Part shown: positions 1 through 5,797 of the stretch, piece after piece
Layout: each line of letters begins with the position of its first letter
Position numbering within the stretch: the stretch's first letter is position 1
Assembly (NCBI GenBank): GCA_964424205.1
Contig: CAYRIF010000249.1
Coordinates: forward strand, 1 to 5,797
DNA from: CAYRIF01 sp964424205
GTDB lineage: Bacteria; Bacteroidota; Bacteroidia; Cytophagales; Cyclobacteriaceae
DNA: 5,797 nt
Direction of reading: 5' to 3'
Program-made: the position numbers and the translations under genes
Notes under the pieces: model-generated
Database searches by the model: none
What the model saw: the letters and a program-made list of their open reading frames with translations, nothing else
Told to the model about the DNA's origin: nothing

Positions 1-167
1 TATTTCGCTATTTTTCCTTGGTATTTTAAAAATACGGTGAATAATGCGGGTTAACTTTATAAATTGGATCTGCTGAAAAACGTTAATATGCTGATCCGTA
101 TATTAATAGTGGTTTTATGGTTTGGCGTGCAAGGGTTTTAACCTAATAGCGCAAAAATCCATGCACC

Positions 168-191
168 TTAAAAATCGGCACAGATTTTTAA
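168..191. repeat. 9-bp perfect AT-rich hairpin
   Basis: TTAAAAATC (168-176) pairs perfectly with GATTTTTAA (183-191) around the 6-base loop GGCACA. Read on either strand, the second arm carries a run of five T, so it could act as a weak bidirectional terminator. The stem is nearly all A/T and no intact gene ends close to it, so it may equally be part of a repeat. Confidence 0.45.
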
Positions 192-213
192 CACTAACCC
201 CAAGCACATCATC

Positions 214-233
214 CCTGTCTACCGTCAGGCAGG
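214..233. repeat. Short GC-rich imperfect palindrome (CCTGTCT / AGGCAGG)
   Basis: CCTGTCT (214-220) can pair with AGGCAGG (227-233) around the loop ACCGTC, with one G-T wobble. It stands out as GC-rich in an AT-rich region. Another GGCAGG-type word follows on the opposite strand (CCTGCC at 239-244). Interspersed words of this kind are common between genes in Bacteroidota, which is general knowledge from memory and not a match I could search for. Confidence 0.4.
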
Positions 234-346
234 TACTCCCTGCCCTCAGTTTGCAGTATGACAGTACAGCAGCACTTTGGCTACTCGTAGCTAACGCACT
301 TGGGTCTTTTTCAGCAGACGCTACTTACCACATCAAAATTTCAAAC

Positions 347-442
347 CTAATACTCAGGATTTTGAGGGAAACCAGGGATTAAATCAAGTTCAGCTTGGAG
401 AATAGGTTAGTTTACATGATGCGGCTTAACATTCTCCTTTGT
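347..442 (-). pseudogene. Remnant of the 3' end of a second susD gene
   Basis: Read on the minus strand, these 32 codons align without gaps to the last 32 codons of the intact susD (575-670). By my count 67 of 96 bases and 22 of the 31 residues before the stop (the first residue pair omitted) agree, and both copies end in a TAG stop. The relic reads TKENVKPHHVN, then an in-frame TAA where the intact protein has Trp510, then PILQAELDLIPGFPQNPEY. Of the 29 base differences, 20 are at third codon positions of the minus-strand frame. That pattern shows the two sequences diverged while both were under protein-level selection. Upstream of base 442 the similarity fades, and the frame meets a further stop at 494-496, so the rest of the gene is gone. 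It is most likely the last trace of a paralogous susCD pair lost by deletion, or of an earlier susD displaced at this locus. No function is expected. Confidence 0.88.
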
Positions 443-485
443 CCTAAAAACCCCTTTTCCTTGGTCATTTGAGATACAAAGGAGA
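433..485. repeat. 10-bp inverted repeat overlapping the susD relic
   Basis: TCTCCTTTGT (433-442) is the exact reverse complement of ACAAAGGAGA (476-485), with 33 bases between. The left arm is inside the relic and encodes its T-K-E residues, so the pair did not arise as a designed hairpin. The right arm may be a small inverted duplication linked to the event that destroyed the gene, or chance. Confidence 0.4.
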
Positions 486-510
486 TGCGTTTTTCAACAG
501 TCCCGAAGTA

Positions 511-545
511 AGAACCCCAAAAGGTTTGAAACGCGTGGGGGTTCT
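511..545 (-). terminator. Hairpin 30 bases downstream of susD, possible transcript end
   Basis: AGAACCCC (511-518) pairs perfectly with GGGGTTCT (538-545) around a 19-base loop. It lies 29 bases beyond the susD stop, where the end of the operon transcript would be expected. After the hairpin the minus strand continues TACTTCGGG and has no T tract, so it is not a classical intrinsic terminator. It could stabilise the mRNA 3' end, or be one copy of an interspersed repeat. Confidence 0.35.
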
Positions 546-574
546 GAATTAAGAAAGCGATAAAATCAATAATA

Positions 575-2164
575 CTAATACCCAGGATTCTGCGGAAATC
601 CCGGCATTAAAGCCAATTCCAATTCCGGGATAGGCCAATTAACGTGATGTGGTTGCACATTGTCTTTGGTGAAATTGTGCCAATAGTTGGGATCCGAAGC
701 TAAATTTTTCATTCGGTCATACCAGATACCCATCCGTTTTAAGGTAAACCATCGCTGTCCCTCTAATGCTAATTCCCGTGCCCTTTCTTCCAAAATTTTA
801 TCTTGGTTAATCTCTGTCAAATCAGGCACTCCAGCTCTTTGTCTAACCACATTTATAAAAGAAAGTGCTTTGGCATCATCACCTTTTCTCATATATGCTT
901 CTGCCGCAATTAAGTACGTTTCCGCTAACCGATAGATAATCAAGTTTTTACTAGATTTAATATCTTCAGGTCCTCTTTCCTTGTCCTGGTATTTTGTAGT
1001 CGCAGGATGTATTCTACCGTAAAATAGTTTTTGCTCACTTTCTGAACCAAATTGATTATATAAATTTACTGGGTCACCCAACTCAACACCATCGGGCAAA
1101 TTCTCAGCATCATTATAATAAAACTTATGTACATAATATGCATCCCATCTTTTGTCAGTCTCTTTTCCATTTGGATTATCTTTTGAATATAATGTAAAAA
1201 GATAATCGTTGGGATAAATTCTAGCCCAACTTTTACCACCAATATTGATATCCCTTTTCATGCCATCCACATCGTAATAGGCAGGAAAAAAATGTGCCGC
1301 TGCCCAATGAATAACGCCGCCCCCAGGTGTGTCTCTTTTAAACTGTCTTGTATAAATACATTCTGCGTTATTACCTGCATCTGCTGTACCTGCAAAAATA
1401 GCATTCAAATCATTCAGTAAAGCATAAGGACCGTCATTAATTATTTTTTCTGATTGCAATGCTGCCTCATCCCAATCGCCTTTCCACATGGCAACTTTCG
1501 CCCTGATATGCCTCGCCACACCTTGATTGTATTGACCATATCGACTCTCCCAAGGTAAATGTTCAATGGCAAAATCCAAATCTGATTCCAGCAAAGCATA
1601 CACTTCTTCCGGTGTAGCTACTTTGAATTTCAAATTAAATGCATTCTCAGGGGTAGTGGGCACCGTATTTACAAAAATATTGGTAAACCACCGGTACAAA
1701 TAAAAATAGGCATGTGCTCTAGCAACTTTCGACTCAGCAATGACTTGTAAACGTTCTTGCTCATCCATTCCTTCAATTTTCTCTGCTGCATCAATGAGTG
1801 TATTCGCCCTGTCCACTATTTTATACCAAGACCGCCACATGATGGCAATTTTTGGCCCTCCCCAACTGGCTGGTTCCACCCTTCGAAAAGAAGCAAAATT
1901 CCATACCGTTCCTGTCCTACAAACCGCCAAATCATTTGTTGCTCTAGTCGCTAACCAAATATCGCCTGTGTGTCCACCAGGGTTATAAATTTTCCGTTCC
2001 AAAGAATAAAGACCAATGACGCCGGTTTTTATTCCTTCAGGCGTACCATAGACAAAATCTGTTGAAATGTCTGTAATAGACTCATCTTTAAGTAAATCAT
2101 TGCAGCCTACAAAACAGAATACTAATGATAATACAACTATTAAATGATATTTTATATTTTTCAT
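575..2164 (-). CDS. susD: SusD/RagB-family outer membrane glycan-binding lipoprotein
   Basis: This is a surface lipoprotein that binds the glycan and closes over the SusC barrel. I chose the ATG at 2162-2164, giving 529 residues: it starts MKNIKYHLIVVLSLVF, a lipoprotein signal peptide, and places the lipobox FVGC at 18-21 with lipidated Cys21. A longer reading from 2197 would overlap the susC end and add MVLISLFKFKI, which spoils the signal peptide. The N-terminal SusD-like part (about 22-265) contains the TPR-type helices, including RSWYKIVDRANTLIDAAE (111-128), ESKVARAHAYFYLYRWF (144-160) and GVARHIRAKVAMWKGDW (215-231). The C-terminal RagB/SusD domain (about 265-529) includes LIIYRLAETYLIAAEAYMR (408-426), INVVRQRAG (437-445) and EERARELALEGQRWFTLKRMG (459-479). 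It ends with the usual PIPELELALMPGFPQNPGY tail. Length is normal and no key block is missing. Ligand specificity cannot be read from sequence. A degraded copy of its tail lies 132 bases downstream. Confidence 0.97.
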   Translation of the reverse strand: MKNIKYHLIVVLSLVFCFVGCNDLLKDESITDISTDFVYGTPEGIKTGVIGLYSLERKIYNPGGHTGDIWLATRATNDLAVCRTGTVWNFASFRRVEPASWGGPKIAIMWRSWYKIVDRANTLIDAAEKIEGMDEQERLQVIAESKVARAHAYFYLYRWFTNIFVNTVPTTPENAFNLKFKVATPEEVYALLESDLDFAIEHLPWESRYGQYNQGVARHIRAKVAMWKGDWDEAALQSEKIINDGPYALLNDLNAIFAGTADAGNNAECIYTRQFKRDTPGGGVIHWAAAHFFPAYYDVDGMKRDINIGGKSWARIYPNDYLFTLYSKDNPNGKETDKRWDAYYVHKFYYNDAENLPDGVELGDPVNLYNQFGSESEQKLFYGRIHPATTKYQDKERGPEDIKSSKNLIIYRLAETYLIAAEAYMRKGDDAKALSFINVVRQRAGVPDLTEINQDKILEERARELALEGQRWFTLKRMGIWYDRMKNLASDPNYWHNFTKDNVQPHHVNWPIPELELALMPGFPQNPGY

Positions 2165-2174
2165 AATTTTAAAT

Positions 2175-5162
2175 TTAAAAAGAGAGATTAAGACCAAAAG
2201 TCAATGCTTTACCTTCAGGAAATTGACCGGGGTTGTTTTCTGGACTATAGGATAGATAATCTGTTTTTGTCCAGACGTTTGTACCTGTTATATAAAAACG
2301 TGCATAGGAAAGTCCTAATCGCGAATAAATATTTTCTGGAAAAATATAAGCTAATGTCAATGTCCTTAATCTCATATAGGAAGCATCTCTTAGCGCATGG
2401 TCCCATATATAAGCAGGAGCAGACAAAGCATTTGGTCTTGGAAACTCTGTTGAAGGATTTTCTGGTGTCCAATAGTTAATTTTTACACCATTCAATGCTC
2501 CTTGGAGTGATCCTCCGGTTCCGTAGTCCGCTAAGTAAGTATTTACTTTTTTTGAACCTTGTACCACATAAAAATCCACAAATAATTCAACACCTTTGTA
2601 ATTAAAATTAGTGGATATAGATCCATACCATTTAGGATCTAGACTAAACACAGATTGATCCTCCTGTGTGATTTTACCATCACCATTTATATCTTTTACA
2701 ATAATATCTCCTGGTTTGGCATTGGGCATCCATCCCGCATCTTCTATTTCAAATCGATCTTGCCAAATACCATCTGTAGTATAGCTGTATCTATTATGTA
2801 TCGGCTTACCCACAAACCATTTTTCTCCAATCCGCTGCAAAGGGTTGCCAAGACTATCTGTTCCATAAAGTTCCAATACCCGGTTTTTATTGGCCGAAAA
2901 ATTCACTGTAGCATACCAATCGATTTTATCATTACTGATAATATTAGCGGTTAAAGCCATCTCTATTCCTTTATTATTAACTTTGCCAACATTGTCATAG
3001 GTATTGGTATAGCCGGTAACTTTAGGAACATCACGAACAACAAGTAAATCTGTTGTATTAGTATTGTAGAATTCAATTGTTCCTTTGAGAAATTGATTCA
3101 TCAAAACAAAGTCGAGTCCAACGTTAAGTGTGGTTGAGGTTTCCCATTTTAAGTTTTTATTCGGTAGCAAACTACCAGGTGCGTAACCCTGCAATGTATT
3201 TCCTGTAGCATTATCAAAATATTGTTCTACAGTTGCCACAGCAATAGTTTTGGCAGGTTTTATTGCCTCGTTACCTGTTTGCCCATAACTCACTCTCAAT
3301 TTCAATTCATCAATCCATTTTTTTTGTGCAAAACTTTCTTCATGAATTTTCCATGCCAATGCAGCTGCTGGAAAATATCCCCATTTATAATCTATTCCAA
3401 ATACCGATGCGGCATCAGCCCGCGTCGTAAAAGTAAACAAATACTTTTCTTTATAATTATAACGTACCCTACCTAAAAAAGAAAGGAGACCCTTGCGATA
3501 GTTAGCTGGATTTCCAGCATAGCCATTATAATCAATAGCATTTTGATTGTTGGCAGACCTTATACCATGGTATCCAAGTTCATCATTCGCAAAACCCGTA
3601 CCTAGTAAATCCAATTTCGTCTTTCTAAGTTGATTAACACTTTGCATGAACGTAAAATCCAAATGGTGCGATTCATTAATATTTTTTTCATAATCAACAA
3701 TATTCTCTATCAAATATTCCTTGTAACCACGATTATAAACAATTGCCTTGCCCGTCCCATTTGATCCACCATGTAAGGTAGTTAAATACTGACCCCCAGT
3801 TTGACCCCAAGTAATAGAAGTACCACTAAATCTATATTTAAACCCTTTGAATAATTTAACATCCAAAAACAAATTGACAGAGTTTTTATTTTTGAAAAGT
3901 TCATTGGTAGATTCTCTAATATTCCATAAAGGATTGTATTTATCTTGGTCTATTGGAAACCTAACAATCTCTCCATTTTCATCAAAAGGTTTTCCTAACG
4001 GTGGCAATGTGATATATTGGTTCACACCACCACTTTCTTTATTTTGAAGAGATCTTGAAAAATAAGAATTGACACCAACGCTCACTATGTCTGATAGCTT
4101 TTGATCGATATTAAAACGTAATGACCCTCTCGTAAATTGTGACCCAGGGATAAGTCCTTTTTGATCAAAAAATCCCAATCCTAAATACGTTTTTGTACTT
4201 TCCGTCCCGCCACTTATGCCAATGTCATGTTTTTGAACTTGCGCTGTAGTCAACACTAAATCTTCCCAATTAACATAATTTTTTTCTTTCAGCGCCTGTA
4301 ATTGTTGTGCAGAAAAGGTCGCTTCATCTGTTAAGTATTGGTCTTTCTTATTGGTAGATCTCAATGCCTCTCTTTTCAATTGTGCCCACTCTTCGGCAGA
4401 ATATATATCAAAATTTCTAGTGAGTTTTTGTATGCCATAATAACCATTATAAGTAACCCTTAGTTTTTCTCCCCCACCACGTTTTGTTGTGATTAATATA
4501 ACCCCGTTAGACGCTCGAGAACCGTAAATAGCTTGTGAAGCGGCATCCTTCAAAACTTCAATTGACTTTACATCAGCTGAGTTAATCTCATCAATACTCT
4601 CCACAGGAATTCCATCGACAACAAAAAGAGGTCCATTACCCCCAGCTAAGGATTTTTGTCCTCTAATTAAGATGTTAGAACTACCACCTGGTCGTGCATC
4701 ACCAAGCGTAACTTGTACCCCTGCCGCTTTTCCTCTCAGCATCTCAGCCACATTAATGGTTGGGATAGCATTGGCCTTTTCAACATCAACAGATACTACA
4801 GCCCCAGCTATATTACTACGCTTTTGGGTCCCATAACCCACTACCACCACTTCATTTAGGAATGATTGGTCTTCCGAAAATTTAATATTAATCGTTTCTT
4901 GTGTGCCTACCTTTACCTTTTGCGCTTCATAGCCCACAAATGAAAAGTTAAGTTCTGCATCCGGTCCTGATACTTCAAGCTGATAGTTACCATCAATATC
5001 GCTTACGGTACCATTCTGCGTGCCTACTTCCAAAATATTCACCCCCGGAAGTGATGAGCCGTCATAATCTGATACGGTTCCTTTGACCTGCTGCTGTGCC
5101 AAAAGAAAGCCAGTGTGCAGCATCAATATCAGAAAAAATAATAATTTTGTAAAATTCTTCAT
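2175..5162 (-). CDS. susC: SusC/RagA-family TonB-linked outer membrane transporter
   Basis: This is a complete 995-residue transporter that imports oligosaccharides across the outer membrane using TonB-ExbBD energy, working with a SusD lid. Residues 1-22 form a signal peptide ending LLA before QQQ. Residues 25-98 are a carboxypeptidase-D-regulatory-like beta-sandwich (KGTVSDYDGSSLPGVNI, SFVGYEAQ). The TonB-box-like stretch NEVVVVGYG is at 103-111. The plug spans about 113-228, with MLRGKAAGVQV, ILIRGQKSL, FVVDGIPV and the typical block KSIEVLKDAASQAIYGSRAS. The rest is the 22-strand barrel. It includes an acidic loop DINGDGKITQED (824-835) that is common in SusC proteins and resembles a calcium site, and the conserved DASYMRLRTLTLAY (926-939). 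It ends in Phe, as expected for BAM-assembled barrels. There is no STN signalling domain, so direct FecR/anti-sigma signalling is unlikely. The start is 9 bases after the GH2 stop, and susD follows after 10 bases. The gene name denotes the family, not starch specificity. Confidence 0.97.
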   Translation of the reverse strand: MKNFTKLLFFLILMLHTGFLLAQQQVKGTVSDYDGSSLPGVNILEVGTQNGTVSDIDGNYQLEVSGPDAELNFSFVGYEAQKVKVGTQETINIKFSEDQSFLNEVVVVGYGTQKRSNIAGAVVSVDVEKANAIPTINVAEMLRGKAAGVQVTLGDARPGGSSNILIRGQKSLAGGNGPLFVVDGIPVESIDEINSADVKSIEVLKDAASQAIYGSRASNGVILITTKRGGGEKLRVTYNGYYGIQKLTRNFDIYSAEEWAQLKREALRSTNKKDQYLTDEATFSAQQLQALKEKNYVNWEDLVLTTAQVQKHDIGISGGTESTKTYLGLGFFDQKGLIPGSQFTRGSLRFNIDQKLSDIVSVGVNSYFSRSLQNKESGGVNQYITLPPLGKPFDENGEIVRFPIDQDKYNPLWNIRESTNELFKNKNSVNLFLDVKLFKGFKYRFSGTSITWGQTGGQYLTTLHGGSNGTGKAIVYNRGYKEYLIENIVDYEKNINESHHLDFTFMQSVNQLRKTKLDLLGTGFANDELGYHGIRSANNQNAIDYNGYAGNPANYRKGLLSFLGRVRYNYKEKYLFTFTTRADAASVFGIDYKWGYFPAAALAWKIHEESFAQKKWIDELKLRVSYGQTGNEAIKPAKTIAVATVEQYFDNATGNTLQGYAPGSLLPNKNLKWETSTTLNVGLDFVLMNQFLKGTIEFYNTNTTDLLVVRDVPKVTGYTNTYDNVGKVNNKGIEMALTANIISNDKIDWYATVNFSANKNRVLELYGTDSLGNPLQRIGEKWFVGKPIHNRYSYTTDGIWQDRFEIEDAGWMPNAKPGDIIVKDINGDGKITQEDQSVFSLDPKWYGSISTNFNYKGVELFVDFYVVQGSKKVNTYLADYGTGGSLQGALNGVKINYWTPENPSTEFPRPNALSAPAYIWDHALRDASYMRLRTLTLAYIFPENIYSRLGLSYARFYITGTNVWTKTDYLSYSPENNPGQFPEGKALTFGLNLSF

Positions 5163-5171
5163 ACGTAAAGT

Positions 5172-5797
5172 TTATTGTTGTTTAAATTTGAATCCATTCT
5201 TAATAATATCTTTATATACGCTTTGCAATACGTAGTATGCCTTTTTCTTTTCTCCTTTTTCCGACATGATTCCTTTACGATTCCAACCGTCCTGAATCAC
5301 TGGCAAATGACGTCTTGGTGATCTGAAATCCGTTAATATCCATGGCGTAACCCCTCTAAATTGAGGGATTCTTTTCAGCATGTCTAACGTGTGCTTGTAT
5401 AAATTCTCTTGATACTCTTCTGTCCAAACCTCATTACTTGCTCCGTGTAATCCTTGCAGTGCACCTCCACCAAACTCCGTAATGATGGCAGGTTTGTTGT
5501 ATTTTAATTCCCATGTTACATTATCGCAAGATTCCGGCGTACCACCATACCAACCAATGTATTGGTTAAACCCTAAAATATCTACATCTTTTACAATAGG
5601 ATCATCAATAACCATCGTATTGGGTTCTCCTTCTTTACTATGCTTTTCTAGCGCTGCACTGACAAGTCTTGACGGATCCAAATCTCTGGCATGTTTCATC
5701 ATGCTTCTTAAAAACTTATTTCTTGGTTCACTAATTGGCGTCTCATTTGCCATAGACCATATGATTACTGATGCCCTGTTCTTATCCCTAGTAATAA
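5172..5797 (-). CDS. Glycoside hydrolase family 2, C-terminal catalytic part, beta-glucuronidase-like (5' end outside window)
   Basis: The frame stays open to the window edge, giving 207 residues of the C-terminal TIM barrel of a GH2 enzyme. The first visible residues read RDKNRASVIIWSMANE, the GH2 acid/base block, with the catalytic Glu encoded at 5742-5744. The nucleophile block is AIITEFGGG, with its Glu at 5475-5477. Between them lies GFNQYIGWYGG, and near the end TPWILTDFRSPRR, both familiar from beta-glucuronidase-type GH2 proteins. The segment GWNRKG carries an Asn-x-Lys motif (Asn codon 5280-5282). In E. coli GusA-type enzymes this motif contacts the uronate carboxylate, so I infer cleavage of a terminal beta-glucuronide or a similar uronide. 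The N-terminal jelly-roll and Ig-like domains and any signal peptide lie outside the window, so location is unknown. The methionine at 5751-5753 is internal to the conserved block and is not the start. The gene stops 9 bases before susC, which suggests co-transcription. Family call is very secure; exact substrate is not. Confidence 0.93.
   Translation of the reverse strand, partial: ITRDKNRASVIIWSMANETPISEPRNKFLRSMMKHARDLDPSRLVSAALEKHSKEGEPNTMVIDDPIVKDVDILGFNQYIGWYGGTPESCDNVTWELKYNKPAIITEFGGGALQGLHGASNEVWTEEYQENLYKHTLDMLKRIPQFRGVTPWILTDFRSPRRHLPVIQDGWNRKGIMSEKGEKKKAYYVLQSVYKDIIKNGFKFKQQ

Larger units (their letters stand above)
69..318. repeat. 12-bp perfect inverted repeat pair, possible remnant of a small mobile element
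   Basis: TCTGCTGAAAAA at 69-80 recurs as its exact reverse complement TTTTTCAGCAGA at 307-318, facing inward and enclosing 226 bases. A 12-bp match of this kind is unlikely by chance in so short a region, though AT-rich tracts make it less striking. The layout resembles a miniature inverted-repeat element without a transposase. The match does not extend beyond 12 bp on either side, and I see no target-site duplication at the outer edges (bases before 69 and after 318). The mobile-element reading is therefore only a suggestion. Confidence 0.35.
1..346. other. Gene-free stretch with short hairpins and repeats
   Basis: I see no protein gene here. One frame on the plus strand (from a TTG at 122 to 382) stays open for 86 codons. 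It has no family motif, runs over the hairpins below and overlaps the susD relic antisense, so it is treated as chance. The stretch is rich in short inverted repeats: a 7-bp palindrome at 21-35, 7-bp arms at 83-89 and 100-106, and the elements listed separately at 69-318, 168-191 and 214-233. This texture suggests an intergenic region built up from decayed DNA or small non-autonomous repeats. Nothing here resembles a tRNA, rRNA or CRISPR array. Confidence 0.7.
12..465 (+). repeat. 11-bp direct repeat (TTTTCCTTGGT) at 12-22 and 455-465
   Basis: The same 11-base word occurs at both positions in the same orientation and brackets the inverted-repeat pair and the susD relic. It could be the footprint of an insertion or of a short-homology rearrangement. 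One 11-bp match in an AT-rich region can also be coincidence, so the reading is tentative. Confidence 0.3.

Noticed and set aside
122..382. 86-codon open frame on the plus strand starting at TTG
   Set aside because: It has no recognisable motif or start context, passes through two hairpins and runs antisense over the susD relic. It looks like a chance open frame.
347..670. The susD tail copy as a silent cassette for shuffling or phase variation
   Set aside because: The copies are direct, only about 70% identical over 96 bases and carry a stop. No recombination site or invertase is visible, so decay explains it better.
2165..2197. Longer susD start at 2197, overlapping the end of susC
   Set aside because: The added 11 residues precede an otherwise ideal lipoprotein signal peptide. 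The ATG at 2162-2164 places the lipobox Cys at residue 21, as expected.
687..4047. Several open frames of 65-99 codons on the opposite strand or in another frame of susD and susC
   Set aside because: They lie wholly inside two well-supported genes and have no family features. They are shadows of the real coding frames.
5751..5753. Methionine at 5753 as the start of a short 193-residue protein
   Set aside because: It sits inside the conserved GH2 acid/base block, and the frame continues upstream with matching conserved residues to the window edge. The gene is cut by the window, not truncated.

Overview
This window comes from a member of the Bacteroidota. The main evidence is a SusC/SusD outer-membrane glycan uptake pair, a module almost confined to that phylum. 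The AT-rich base composition and the A/T-only gene junctions without Shine-Dalgarno motifs agree with it. The sequence does not identify the genus; a marine or environmental Cytophagales or Flavobacteriia would fit, but that is a guess.

All recognisable genes lie on the minus strand and read from right to left as one tight operon. First comes the C-terminal part of a glycoside hydrolase family 2 enzyme (5172-5797, cut by the right edge). It keeps both catalytic glutamates and an Asn-x-Lys motif typical of beta-glucuronidases. Nine bases later starts a complete SusC-type TonB-dependent porin of 995 residues (2175-5162). Ten bases after that starts a complete SusD-type surface lipoprotein of 529 residues (575-2164). 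This is a segment of a polysaccharide utilisation locus. SusD would capture an oligosaccharide at the cell surface, SusC would import it using TonB energy, and the GH2 enzyme would remove a terminal, probably beta-linked uronic acid. The substrate itself cannot be read from this window.

The left 574 bases hold no intact gene. The most notable item there is a decayed second copy of the last 32 codons of a susD gene (347-442). It has the same orientation as the intact susD, aligns to its end without gaps at 67 of 96 bases, and has an in-frame stop where the intact gene has Trp. Most differences (20 of 29) fall at third codon positions. The relic therefore descends from a once-functional paralogous susD, not from a recent copy of the neighbour. 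The rest of this stretch contains hairpins and short repeats, including a perfect 12-bp inverted repeat pair about 250 bp across (69-318) and an 8-bp GC-containing hairpin just downstream of susD (511-545).

Overall this is a fairly ordinary piece of a glycan utilisation locus with one clear genomic scar. I found no convincing sign of a new type of system.
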